From Acidobacteriota bacterium (GTDB taxonomy: Bacteria; Acidobacteriota; Vicinamibacteria; Fen-336), in contig WYBL01000060.1 of the NCBI GenBank assembly GCA_011526565.1, positions 1-64,000 of the forward strand: 64,000 bases of DNA, written 5' to 3'. Positions 1-8,217 of this stretch are shown here, piece by piece; the first letter of the stretch is position 1; every line of letters begins with the position of its first letter. Position numbers and translations under genes: made by a program. Below the pieces are notes generated by a model. It was not told the origin of the DNA and did no database searches. It worked only from the letters and a program-made list of their open reading frames with translations.

Positions 1-1160
1 CGACGATCGACCTGCGCACGCGGGTCCGCGACGCGGAACGCCACGTCTTCACCCTCGACCTCTACTCCCACCTCGACGAGCGCCACCCCGAGACCCACGC
101 CGGCTGGTGGGCGCTGCGGCTGCCCGAAGGCGACGCCCAGGTCCGCGTCGGCCTCGACCTGACGACGATCGGCCCCCACTCGGTCTGGCTGGAGCGAGTG
201 GAACCCGCTGGGGGTTTGGGGGCGGAGGAGGCCGAAGTCGGCCGACGTAGCCCCCATGCGGCCCGCGCCGGATTCACTCCGGCGCGGGAACCCGCAGTGG
301 ACTCCTGGAGCAATCCCGACTACCGGTTCGCCCCGCTGATCGGCATCCAGTGCGTGCTGCGCTCGCCGGAGGGCAAGGTCCTCGAGAACCGCTTCGTCAC
401 CGGCAAGGTCAACGACCCGGCGGTGATGGCGGGCTACTACAAGAAGGTCCACGCCGAAGGCGGCTACACGCCGACCGAGCCGTTCCTGTTCGAGCTGCAC
501 GCGGAGATGCTGCGGCGGCTGGAGCCGCTGTTCCTGCGCCACGTGCCGAGCGGCGGTGTGGTGCTCGACGCCGGCTGCGGGCGCAGCCTGTTCACCGAGA
601 TCCGCCCCGACTGGCCGTTCCGGATCGTCGCCTCCGACGTCGACCTCGACCTGCTGAAGGCGCGGCGCGACGCCTTCCCGCAGGTGCGCTGGGCGGTCGG
701 CTCGGCCCACCCGCTGCCCTTCCGCGACGGCGCGTTCGACGCGCTCTTCGCGGGCGAGCTGATCGAGCACCTGGGCGATCCCGCGCCAGCGGTGGCCGAC
801 TTCCACCGCGTGCTGAAGCCGGGCGGCACGCTGATCCTGACCACGCCGAACCGGCTGCGGCTCGCCAACCTGGTCGACCGCTCGGACCGCCCGTACAGCC
901 CTGACCACCTCTCCGAGCTCTCGTACGACGAGGTGGCGGCGCTGCTGCGCGCGGGCGGCTTCGAGATCACGAGCGCCACCGGGCTCCACCTCGAGCTGTT
1001 CCTCAACTGGCTCTCGCCGCTGCCGAAGCTCGACTGGCTGCAGCGCTACTGGAACCGGCCGTGGGCGGTGCCGCTGATGCGGCTGATGCTGAAGGCGGGG
1101 GCGCTCGCGCCGCGCTACGCCGTCGACCTCGTCTTCGTGTGTCGGCGGCTCGCCCCGTGA
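1..1160 (+). CDS. SAM-dependent methyltransferase, C-terminal part (5' end outside window)
   Basis: The reading frame is already open at base 3 and runs to a TGA at 1158-1160, so the gene starts upstream of the window. The first ~65 visible residues are beta-rich, like the accessory domain of polysaccharide export or tailoring proteins. The rest is a class I methyltransferase: SAM-binding motif VVLDAGCGRS, then an acidic loop (ASDVDLD) and FDALFAGELIEHL. It ends in a hydrophobic segment. Between the two parts lies an in-frame ~30-residue insert encoded by an interspersed repeat (211-308). The position just before glycan glycosyltransferases suggests methylation of a surface sugar; the substrate is inferred, not shown. 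Confidence 0.75.
   Translation, partial: TIDLRTRVRDAERHVFTLDLYSHLDERHPETHAGWWALRLPEGDAQVRVGLDLTTIGPHSVWLERVEPAGGLGAEEAEVGRRSPHAARAGFTPAREPAVDSWSNPDYRFAPLIGIQCVLRSPEGKVLENRFVTGKVNDPAVMAGYYKKVHAEGGYTPTEPFLFELHAEMLRRLEPLFLRHVPSGGVVLDAGCGRSLFTEIRPDWPFRIVASDVDLDLLKARRDAFPQVRWAVGSAHPLPFRDGAFDALFAGELIEHLGDPAPAVADFHRVLKPGGTLILTTPNRLRLANLVDRSDRPYSPDHLSELSYDEVAALLRAGGFEITSATGLHLELFLNWLSPLPKLDWLQRYWNRPWAVPLMRLMLKAGALAPRYAVDLVFVCRRLAP
211..308 (+). repeat. Interspersed GC-rich repeat, copy A, inside a coding region
   Basis: The copy begins GGGGGTTTGGGGGCGGAGG and ends near GACTCCTG. It can fold: GGGGGC pairs with GCCCCC around an inner GGCCGA-AG-TCGGCC stem. The same opening is found at 11971 and, with both ends recognisable, at 31546. 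Here it is translated in frame (GGLGAEEAEV...) without disrupting the methyltransferase. Confidence 0.6.
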
Positions 1161-1230
1161 GTGAATCACGGCGCTCGGGCTGCTGGGCTCCGTCGCACAG
1201 CTCCTCCGCCCAGGCCCAGGCGCGCCGGCC

Positions 1231-2937
1231 GTGAGCCCGCGCGGCCTGGGCGCGCTGGCCGCGGCGCTCGCCTGGGCCGCGGCGCTGCGCTGGTTCCCCG
1301 AGGGGCTGCCGTACCGCCCGGGCCGGCTCGCGGCCGTGCCGGCGCTGCCGCTGCTGCTCGCGGCGCTCGCGGCCGGCGGCGCATGGCTGTGGCGCTCGCG
1401 GGCGCTGGCCCCGGAACCGCCGCTCTCGCGCGAGGAGCGCCGCGCGCTGCTGCTGGTCGTCGGCCTCGCGCTGCTGCTGCGGCTGCCGATGGCGTGGCAG
1501 GGCGGCGCCGGCTTCCTGACCCCGGATGGCGCGCTGTCGGGCACGGTCGCGCTCCACGTGCGCGACGGCGTGCGGCACCACGTGTTCGTGCCGCACGTGC
1601 CGTACAGCGGCTCGCTGAAGTCGCACCTGGCCGCGGCGCTGATGCCGCTGGTCGACCCCGTGCGCGCGTTCGCGCTGGCGTCGCTCGCGTTCGTGCCGCT
1701 CTTCGTCGCCGGCGCGTTCCTGCTGGCGCGTGCCGCCGCGCCTGGAGCACCGGCCGCGGCCGCGCTCGGAGCAGGACTGTGGGCGGCCTTCGCCCCGGCC
1801 TTCGTCACCCGCTACACGCTCTCCAACGACGGCAACTACGTCGAGGTGCTGGGCCTCGGAACGCTCGCGCTGTGGGCCTGCGCGCAGGCGCTCGGCGAGC
1901 GCGCACTCGCCATGCGCTGGGGGGCGATCGGCGCGCTGCTCGGGCTCGCCTTCTGGTGCCACATCCTGGCGGTGATCCCGCTCGCGGCGTGCGGCCTCGC
2001 GCTCCTCGCTTGGGCCCCCGCGCGGCGCTGGCCGGCTGCTGGTGGCGCCCTGGTCGCCGGCTGGGCCACGGGCTACGCGCCCGGCGTGCTGTGGAACCTG
2101 GCCAACGCGGGGCTCTCGTTCCGCTACCTGCTGCCGGGCGGCGAGAAGGTCGCGGGCGCCGAGTCCGCCCCGGGCTTCGGTGAACGGCTGGCCCTGCTCG
2201 CGAGCGACCAGTGGCCGGTGCTGCTCGGCTACGACCCCGGCTGGCCCGGCGCGGTCGACGCCGCGCTGCGCGTCGGCGCGTTCGCGGCGGTGGCGCTGGC
2301 CCTGCTCGCTCTCGCCCGCCTGGCCGGCGCGCCCGCGGACGCAGGACGCCCCGCGCGCCGCGTCGTGCTGCTCTTCGCCGCGGTCAACACGGCGGTGGCG
2401 CTCGTCGCGCTGCCGCAGATCCCCGGCAACCCGCGCTACATCCTGTTCCTGGCGATCCCGGTCGCGGTGGCCATGGGGGCGCTCGGCGCGAGCCGCGGGG
2501 GACGGCCGGCGCTCGGCGCCGTGCTGGCGTTCGGGGCGCTCGGCTCGATCGCGCAACTGCCGGCGGCCGCCGAGGCCGACGCGAAGTGGCGGGACTTCGC
2601 AGCCGAGCTGCAGGCGGCGGGGATCCGCCACTGCCACACCGACTTCTACATCGCGGCCAAGCTCAACTTCGTCTCCGGCGGTGCGCTCACCTGCTCGTCG
2701 AAGCTGGGCCCGACCACGACCGAGTACTTCTTCGAGCACCGCCGCGCTGCTGACGCCGCGCCGGACGCGGCGCTGATCGCCGTCAACGCCACGAACGCCG
2801 ACAAGCTGGAGCGGCGCCTGCAGCGGCTGGGCGTCGCGTATCGCCGCCTCGACGCGATGAAGCCGGCGCTGTTCGCGTTCTCGCGCCCGGTCGACCCAGG
2901 CGAGCTGTTCCCGCAGCAGACCTTCCCGCTGAGGTGA
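1231..2937 (+). CDS. Membrane glycosyltransferase, GT-C fold (ArnT/PMT-like)
   Basis: This 568-residue protein is rich in hydrophobic helices over its first ~420 residues and has a soluble C-terminal domain. The segment LLLRLP...FLTPDGALSG places an acidic residue (PDG) in the first periplasmic loop, as in GT-C enzymes that use polyprenyl-phosphate sugars. TRYTLSNDGNY follows further on. GTG at 1231 is the first canonical start, since the frame is closed by TGA at 1162. A paralogue lies at 21931-23580 on the other strand with the same order of motifs (NKDGAY, then GQYVDVMALG). Together with the neighbouring methyltransferase and the glycan operon this points to surface-glycan assembly. Donor and acceptor cannot be read from sequence. 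Confidence 0.7.
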   Translation: MSPRGLGALAAALAWAAALRWFPEGLPYRPGRLAAVPALPLLLAALAAGGAWLWRSRALAPEPPLSREERRALLLVVGLALLLRLPMAWQGGAGFLTPDGALSGTVALHVRDGVRHHVFVPHVPYSGSLKSHLAAALMPLVDPVRAFALASLAFVPLFVAGAFLLARAAAPGAPAAAALGAGLWAAFAPAFVTRYTLSNDGNYVEVLGLGTLALWACAQALGERALAMRWGAIGALLGLAFWCHILAVIPLAACGLALLAWAPARRWPAAGGALVAGWATGYAPGVLWNLANAGLSFRYLLPGGEKVAGAESAPGFGERLALLASDQWPVLLGYDPGWPGAVDAALRVGAFAAVALALLALARLAGAPADAGRPARRVVLLFAAVNTAVALVALPQIPGNPRYILFLAIPVAVAMGALGASRGGRPALGAVLAFGALGSIAQLPAAAEADAKWRDFAAELQAAGIRHCHTDFYIAAKLNFVSGGALTCSSKLGPTTTEYFFEHRRAADAAPDAALIAVNATNADKLERRLQRLGVAYRRLDAMKPALFAFSRPVDPGELFPQQTFPLR

Positions 2938-3072
2938 TATCCGGGACTCGTAGCCGCTACATCAGTGACACGACACAATTAGGAGAGTTGCGTGTACAGT
3001 CGATGACTCGCGAACGGCCTGGTCGGCGCATCGCTGGCAGTCTGTCTGAGTGCGGCGGCCGTCGTTCGTGGG
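2938..3072 (+). other. Region upstream of the ADOP permease with an interrupted N-terminus
   Basis: An AGGAG motif at 2981-2985 sits six bases before a GTG at 2992, in the permease frame. That frame reads only four codons before a TGA at 3004. After the stop it stays open from 3007 and encodes a hydrophobic helix (GLVGASLAVCLSAAAVV) that matches the expected first transmembrane segment of the permease. It looks like a lost or nonsense-mutated start. Confidence 0.5.
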
Positions 3073-5289
3073 TTGGTCGCGCCCGACGTGCCGTACGCGA
3101 ACCCCAAGGAACTCGTCGAGATCTGGGAATCGCACCCGAGCTACGGAGCCCTGCTCGAAGTCAGTCACGGATCGTACGCATGGTGGCGACAGCAGAGTCG
3201 GAATCTCGCGGCCGTCGCTCACTTCCAGTGGCTCCCTGCAACCCGGATCCTGCAGTTCGAGGACCGGCGCGTGCCGATCACCCTGGCCGCGACGACGCCG
3301 GGATTCCTGGATCTGCTCCGCGTACCGCTGATCGCGGGGCGGCCCCCTGACCCCGACGAGCGAGATGCCGAGGCCGACGTCATCGTCCTCAGCGAACGCG
3401 TCCTCGAGGCCCTCGATGTGGGAACCGATCTCGTCGGTCGCGAGGTGCGACTCGACGGCCGCCCGTTCAGAGTGGTCGGCATCACTCCGAGGGCTCTGGA
3501 ACTCCCCGGCCGGGCCGGCGCCTACACCTTCTTCGTCGTGCCCGAGGACATGGGCCGGCGAGAGCGGAACCAGCGGTACCTGAAGGTCGTGGGGAGACTC
3601 GCCCCCGGCGCCACCGTCGCTGGACTGCAGTCCGAGTTGGAGGCCCTCTCTCGCGATCTGGGAGGCCAGCTTCCGGAGCTTCACGGCGGCTGGCAACCGG
3701 TCGTTCGACCGTTGATCGCGCGTGACGACAGCCCGCTCTGGTGGCCGGCCCTCATGATTGCGATGTCCTCAGGCGCCACCTGCCTGCTGGGTCTGATGGG
3801 CCTGGCAGGACTATTGATGGCCCTGACGACTGCCCGTGGCAAGGACTGGCAGGTGCGCATCGCCCTCGGAGCCACGCCGGCCAGGGTGCTCGCCGACCAG
3901 TGCTTGACGGCCGGCAGCTTCGTCCTGCCGGGCGCAGTCGGCGCCGCGATCGTTGCCGCCGCGCTCGTGGCGAGACTGCCGATGCTGTTGCCGTTCCCGG
4001 AGGGAGCTCATCCTCGGTTCGACGGGCCGGTCGCCGCCCTCGGGTTGGTCCTGTCGCTGACCGCGTTGGTCCTGTCGGTCCTCTCGATGGCCGTGCCGCT
4101 TCGCTGGCGAGAGCCGGCGCGGGGCTTGCTGGACGGCGGCAACGTCGGGGGGCGTGGAGCGATCCGGGCGGTGAGCGCCCTGCGCTGGGTGGCGGTACTG
4201 CAGATCATGGGGGCGGCGCCACTGGCGTACCTTGCCGTAGGTCTCCACGGGTCTCTCCACCGTCTGTCCACGTTGCCTCTCGGGTTCGAGCCTGGGGACA
4301 GGGTCACCGCCGACCTCCCGGTACCAGCACCGCTGCGTCACGACGCGCCGTTCGCGGAGTCGACGGTGGAGCGACTGCGCGCCGCCGACATCGACGCCGT
4401 CCTGGCTAGTTCGGCTCCATTGCGATGGCCGGAGGTGTTGTGGTCCGTCTCGGCAGACAACGCCAACCGGACCTGGACGTCCGTAGTCGACGTGACGCCG
4501 GGGTATTCGGAGAGCCTCTCAATCCCACTGCTGGCTGGACGGACGTTCTCGCGGGAGGATCAGCGCGGGGTTCGCCCGGTGGCCATGGTCAGCGCGCTCC
4601 TCGCACGGACGCTTTGGGGCGACATCGGCGTCGCCGTCGGTCGCCGGCTCAGGCAGGAACTCGATGTCGAGCGAGAGGTCGTCGGCGTACTCGCAGACGT
4701 CGAGGCCTCGGCCCGGGGCGGTCCGGGTGTGCCTGCCTTGTACGTGCCCCTCGCACAGGGGCGAGGCGGCCTGCTCCAGATCATCCTGGCGGAGAAGGAC
4801 CTGGCGAAGGCGACCTCGATCCTGCACGCGACCGGGCCAGGGCTGGCACTCCACGGCCCGATCTCCTTGAGGGATCTGGCCCGCGAGCGATCTGCCGCCC
4901 TCCGCCTGGCTGCCCGCGTTGCGGGCGCCCTTGCCGTCGCGGCCGTGGCGCTGGCGCTCGTCGGCGTTTCTGGTGTCGCGAAACTGGTCGCCACCTCCGG
5001 GATGCGGGAGTTCGCCCTCAAGGTGGCCCTCGGCGCCACTGCGGATGGATTGCTCCGAAGCCTGGTCTGGCGCTTGTGTGGATGGACGGCACTGGGGGCT
5101 CTCGGCGGGATGGTCTTGAGCGCCGCGGTGGAGTTCCTGCAGCCAGCCTTCACGGGATCCGGGTCTGCGGACCCCGCCTGGGCCGTCGCGATCGGCCTCG
5201 TGCTGCAAGCCGTCGCGGTGCTCGTGGGCTCCCTGCAGTTGGCGTCCGTCCGGGCCGTCGCGCCGGCCGAGTTGTTGCGTCGACCCTGA
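3073..5289 (+). CDS. ADOP-type MacB/FtsX permease, N-terminally truncated
   Basis: The protein has a MacB-like periplasmic core (residues ~1-215), an FtsX permease block with the signature RIALGATPARVLADQ, a second periplasmic core, and a second FtsX block with ALKVALGATADGLLRSLV. This duplicated layout without an ABC ATPase is the 'acidobacterial duplicated orphan permease' family, usually 800-880 residues. Here only 738 remain from TTG 3073. The missing part includes the first membrane helix, which is still encoded just upstream (from 3007) behind an in-frame TGA. Base composition appears less GC-extreme than in its neighbours. It may be a decaying or recently acquired gene; whether it is expressed is unclear. 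Confidence 0.7.
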   Translation: MVAPDVPYANPKELVEIWESHPSYGALLEVSHGSYAWWRQQSRNLAAVAHFQWLPATRILQFEDRRVPITLAATTPGFLDLLRVPLIAGRPPDPDERDAEADVIVLSERVLEALDVGTDLVGREVRLDGRPFRVVGITPRALELPGRAGAYTFFVVPEDMGRRERNQRYLKVVGRLAPGATVAGLQSELEALSRDLGGQLPELHGGWQPVVRPLIARDDSPLWWPALMIAMSSGATCLLGLMGLAGLLMALTTARGKDWQVRIALGATPARVLADQCLTAGSFVLPGAVGAAIVAAALVARLPMLLPFPEGAHPRFDGPVAALGLVLSLTALVLSVLSMAVPLRWREPARGLLDGGNVGGRGAIRAVSALRWVAVLQIMGAAPLAYLAVGLHGSLHRLSTLPLGFEPGDRVTADLPVPAPLRHDAPFAESTVERLRAADIDAVLASSAPLRWPEVLWSVSADNANRTWTSVVDVTPGYSESLSIPLLAGRTFSREDQRGVRPVAMVSALLARTLWGDIGVAVGRRLRQELDVEREVVGVLADVEASARGGPGVPALYVPLAQGRGGLLQIILAEKDLAKATSILHATGPGLALHGPISLRDLARERSAALRLAARVAGALAVAAVALALVGVSGVAKLVATSGMREFALKVALGATADGLLRSLVWRLCGWTALGALGGMVLSAAVEFLQPAFTGSGSADPAWAVAIGLVLQAVAVLVGSLQLASVRAVAPAELLRRP

Positions 5290-5388
5290 GGCCGGGGCCT
5301 CAGGGCGCGCCGTGCGGTCGGTGACGAAGGCGTGGCGAGCCGCCGACGGTACCCCAGTGTTCGAAATCGGCGTGCGAACATCGGCGCG

Positions 5389-6270
5389 ATGGCCGGCACG
5401 CTCTACGTCGTCGCCACGCCGCTCGGCAACCTCGAGGACCTGAGCCCGCGCGCGGCGCGGGTGCTGCGCGAGGCGGCGCTCGTCGCCTGCGAGGACACCC
5501 GGCGCACGGGGCGGCTGCTGGCCGCCCACGCGATCACCACGCCGACCACCTCGTGCTTCGAGCACAACGAGCGCCACAAGGTCGAGCGGCTGCTCGCGCT
5601 GCTGCGCGAGGGCAAGGACGTCGCGCTGTGCTCGGACGCGGGCACGCCCGGCATCTCGGACCCGGGTTACCGCGTCGTGCGCGCGGCGCGCGAGGCGGGG
5701 CTGCCGGTGGTGCCGATCCCGGGAGCCTCGGCGGTGATCGCAGCCCTCTCCGTCTCCGGCCTGCCCACCGACCGCTTCCTGTTCGTCGGCTTCCTGCCCG
5801 CGCGCGCGAAACCGCGGCGCGAGGCGCTCGTGGAGCTGCGCGCCCGGCGCGAGACGCTGGTGTTCTACGAGTCGCCGCTGCGGCTGCGCGAGACGCTCGT
5901 CGACCTGCGCGAGACGTTCGGCGAGCGGGAGGCGTTCCTGTGCCGCGAGGCGACCAAGATGCACGAGGAGTACCGCCTGGCGACGCTGTCGGCGCTGCTC
6001 GTCGAGGTCGAGGCCCGCGGCGAGCTGCGCGGCGAGGTCGTGCTCTGCGTCGGCGGCGCCGACCCCGACGCCGCCCGCGACGCGGAGCGCGAGGCGGGGG
6101 AGCCGCCCGAGGAGCTCTACGCCCGGCTGGTCGCCGAGGGCCGCACCCGGCGCGAGGCGGTCAAGGAGGTGGCCCGCCGGCTGGGGCTGCCGGCGCGGGC
6201 CGTCTACGACCAGGTGCTGGCCGCAGAGCAGCCGGACCCCGTTTTGCCCCCGGACCCCGAGACGCCCTAG
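5389..6270 (+). CDS. rsmI: 16S rRNA 2'-O-ribose C1402 methyltransferase RsmI
   Basis: RsmI methylates C1402 of 16S rRNA in the decoding centre. The 293-residue product has the family's tetrapyrrole-methylase fold: LYVVATPLGNLEDLSPRA at the N-terminus, then CEDTRRTGRLL, CSDAGTPGISDPGY and the GASAVIAALSVSGLP loop, with FYESPLRL further on. I chose ATG 5389 because it puts the conserved VVATPLGN motif at the family's usual distance from the N-terminus. An upstream in-frame start at 5332 would add an unconserved Arg-rich leader. rpsU follows 128 bases downstream. Confidence 0.93.
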   Translation: MAGTLYVVATPLGNLEDLSPRAARVLREAALVACEDTRRTGRLLAAHAITTPTTSCFEHNERHKVERLLALLREGKDVALCSDAGTPGISDPGYRVVRAAREAGLPVVPIPGASAVIAALSVSGLPTDRFLFVGFLPARAKPRREALVELRARRETLVFYESPLRLRETLVDLRETFGEREAFLCREATKMHEEYRLATLSALLVEVEARGELRGEVVLCVGGADPDAARDAEREAGEPPEELYARLVAEGRTRREAVKEVARRLGLPARAVYDQVLAAEQPDPVLPPDPETP

Positions 6271-6398
6271 AATGCCCCGTTTGCGCCGCGCCCGTCGTTC
6301 CGGGTGCAACCAGGCGCGAACCCTGACGTCGCGCGACCCCCGGCAGGCCTGTCTGGCGGCGGAGTAGCGCCAGCCCAGGCTGAAGGGAGGCGATTTTT

Positions 6399-6596
6399 CT
6401 GGCCGAGATCAAGCTGCAGGAAGGCGAGTCGATCGAGAACGCCCTCCGGCGCTTCAAGCGCAAGGTGCAGCAGGAAGACATCATCAAGGACATCAAGAAG
6501 CACAGCTTCTACCTGAAGCCCGGGGACAAGCGGCGCGCCAAGGAGGCGCTGGCCCGCAAGCGCAACCGCAAGAAGGCCCGCCGCGAGGCGGAGTAG
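6399..6596 (+). CDS. rpsU: Ribosomal protein bS21, CTG start codon
   Basis: The 65-residue product is basic and matches bS21 end to end: AEIKLQEGESIENALRRFKR, then a KHSFYLKP stretch, and a Lys/Arg tail ending KKARREAE. No ATG, GTG or TTG exists at the expected N-terminus. The family start (Met-Ala-Glu-Ile) aligns with CTG-GCC-GAG-ATC at 6399, eight bases after a strong GGAGG (6386-6390). ATT at 6393 is too close to that site. I therefore call a CTG start, which is unusual for an abundant ribosomal protein. The protein takes part in initiation on the 30S subunit. Confidence 0.9.
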   Translation: MAEIKLQEGESIENALRRFKRKVQQEDIIKDIKKHSFYLKPGDKRRAKEALARKRNRKKARREAE

Positions 6597-6625
6597 CCGA
6601 CCTTTCGTCGGGAGCGACGTCCCGC

Positions 6626-6677
6626 GAGGCCGTTCCGGTGGCGATCCGACGCCCCGGGGCGGCCTCGTTCCTCTTTC
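6626..6677 (+). terminator. Possible terminator after rpsU
   Basis: GAGGCCG at 6626-6632 pairs with CGGCCTC at 6660-6666, followed by GTTCCTCTTTC. The loop is long and the T-run broken, so this is tentative. It lies between convergent rpsU and pta and could serve both. Confidence 0.35.
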
Positions 6678-6680
6678 GGG

Positions 6681-7679
6681 CTACTCCCCGGCCTGGAGGC
6701 CGGTGATCGCGATGGCGTCGACGACGTCGTCGACCGAGCAGCCGCGGGAGAGATCGTTGGCGGGTTTCGCCAGCCCCTGCAGGATGGGGCCGACCGCGCG
6801 GGCGCCCGCGATGCGCTCGACCAGCTTGTAGCCGATGTTGCCGGCGCCGAGGTCGGGGAAGACCAGCACGTTGGCGCGCCCGGCGACCTCGCTGCCGGGC
6901 GCCTTCGAGCGGCCGACGGCCTCGACCAGCGCCGCGTCGGCCTGCAGCTCGCCGTCGACCAGCAGCCCCTTCGCGCGGGCCCGCACCAGCCGCGCGGCTT
7001 CCGCGACCTTGCGGCTGCGCGGGTGATCGGCCGAGCCCATGGTGGAGAACGAGAGCAGCGCCACCCGCGGCTCGACTTCCAGGAAGCGGCGCGCGTTGTC
7101 GGCGGCCAGGATCGCGATCTCCGCCAGCTCTTCGGCCGTCGGGTCGGGGTTGACGCCGCAGTCGGCGAAGACCAGCGCGCCGTGCAGGCCCAGCTCGGCG
7201 CGCGCGGTCTGCATCAGCATGAACGACGACACCCTGCGCACGCCAGGCCGCGGGCCGATGCCGCGCAGCACCGCGCGAAGCGTGTCGGCCGTGGTCGCCC
7301 TGGCCCCCGCCACCAGGCCGTCGAAGGCGCCCATCCCGACTTGGACCGCGCCCCACAGCAGCGGCTGCTTCAGCGCCTCGCGGGCCTCGGTCGGCGTCAG
7401 CCCGCGGGGGCCCATCCGCTCGAGCAGGCAACGCACGGCCGCGTCCACGCCGCGCTGGTCGCCGCCGGGCGCGGAGAGCTCCACGCCGTCGAGCGCCACG
7501 CCGCGCTCGCGGGCCAGCGCCCGCAGCGCCTCGGGTGCCCCGAGCAGGGTGGGCCGCCCGAGCCCGGCGGCCGCGACGCGGGCTGCGGCCTCCAGCGTGC
7601 GCGGCTCGTCGCCCTCGGGCAGCACGATCCGCCGCGGGCGGGCCGCGGCGCGGGCGCGCAGGCGCTCGAGGAGGTCCAC
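6681..7679 (-). CDS. pta: Phosphate acetyltransferase
   Basis: Pta interconverts acetyl-CoA and acetyl phosphate in the acetate pathway. The product is 332 residues, the usual size of the short single-domain form. It begins with [17 protein letters not shown] and shows [27 protein letters not shown] and [12 protein letters not shown], all diagnostic of the phosphotransacetylase domain. I chose GTG 7679 because it gives the family's normal N-terminus. The longer frame to 7742 would run into the promoter of the divergent STAS gene. No ackA is visible nearby. Confidence 0.9.
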   Translation of the reverse strand: MDLLERLRARAAARPRRIVLPEGDEPRTLEAAARVAAAGLGRPTLLGAPEALRALARERGVALDGVELSAPGGDQRGVDAAVRCLLERMGPRGLTPTEAREALKQPLLWGAVQVGMGAFDGLVAGARATTADTLRAVLRGIGPRPGVRRVSSFMLMQTARAELGLHGALVFADCGVNPDPTAEELAEIAILAADNARRFLEVEPRVALLSFSTMGSADHPRSRKVAEAARLVRARAKGLLVDGELQADAALVEAVGRSKAPGSEVAGRANVLVFPDLGAGNIGYKLVERIAGARAVGPILQGLAKPANDLSRGCSVDDVVDAIAITGLQAGE

Positions 7680-7735
7680 GGCGGCGACCCTAGCACGCGC
7701 CGCCGGGCGGTCGGAAGACCTTGGAGGCCAATGCG

Positions 7736-7762
7736 TTGACACTCCTGAAAACGGTGTGATAG
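7736..7762 (+). promoter_or_regulatory. Probable sigma70-type promoter for the STAS gene
   Basis: TTGACA at 7736-7741 matches the -35 consensus exactly and is followed after 15 bases by TGATAG (7757-7762) as a weak -10. It lies 55 bases before the ATG of the downstream gene, in one of the few AT-richer stretches here. Confidence 0.4.
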
Positions 7763-7816
7763 CGTCCTTTCGCTTCGAAATCGTTTCGATCCAGAGTCGC
7801 GGAGGAGCAGGACGCC

Positions 7817-8152
7817 ATGAAGATCGTCGAGCGCACGGTCGGAGACATCATCATCCTCGACCTCCACGGGAAGATCCTGATCGGCGAGGGTGACGACGCG
7901 CTGCGCGAGGCCGTGACCAAGCTGGTGGACTCGGGCGCGCAGAAGATCCTGCTCAACCTGGCCGACGTGCCGTACGTCGACTCGGCCGGCCTCGGCGAGA
8001 TCGTCCGCTGCTACACGACCGTCAGCCGCAAGGGCGGCCGCCTGAAGCTGATCAACCTGACCAAGAAGATCCAGGACCTGCTGGCGATCACCAAGCTGCT
8101 CACCGTCTTCGAGACCTACGACTCCGAAGACGAAGCCGTCAAGAGCTTCTAG
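7817..8152 (+). CDS. STAS-domain anti-sigma factor antagonist
   Basis: This 111-residue single-domain protein carries the conserved phospho-acceptor region [13 protein letters not shown], where the Ser following Asp is phosphorylated by an anti-sigma kinase in partner-switching systems. [14 protein letters not shown] is the usual STAS first strand. A GGAGGAG ribosome site precedes the ATG. It stands alone between a promoter-like TTGACA and a strong terminator, so it is probably monocistronic. No cognate kinase is adjacent. The SpoIIE/RsbW-type protein at 59740 is the only candidate partner seen in the window, and that link is inference. Confidence 0.9.
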   Translation: MKIVERTVGDIIILDLHGKILIGEGDDALREAVTKLVDSGAQKILLNLADVPYVDSAGLGEIVRCYTTVSRKGGRLKLINLTKKIQDLLAITKLLTVFETYDSEDEAVKSF

Positions 8153-8170
8153 GCCCGCAGCACCTCGCGA

Positions 8171-8206
8171 GCGGGGCGCCGCCCACGGCGCCCCGCCGTT
8201 CTTTTT
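8171..8206 (+). terminator. Rho-independent terminator
   Basis: Perfect 10-bp stem GCGGGGCGCC (8171-8180) with GGCGCCCCGC (8187-8196), six-base loop, followed by CGTTCTTTTT. It separates the STAS gene from the glycan operon beginning at 8218. Confidence 0.9.
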
Positions 8207-8217
8207 CCGGGGGAACC

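Noticed and set aside
2992..3010. TGA at 3004 as a selenocysteine codon
   Set aside because: The position is a few residues from the start in a permease N-terminus with no known selenoprotein homologue and no evident stem-loop directly after it. Mutation or sequencing error is simpler.
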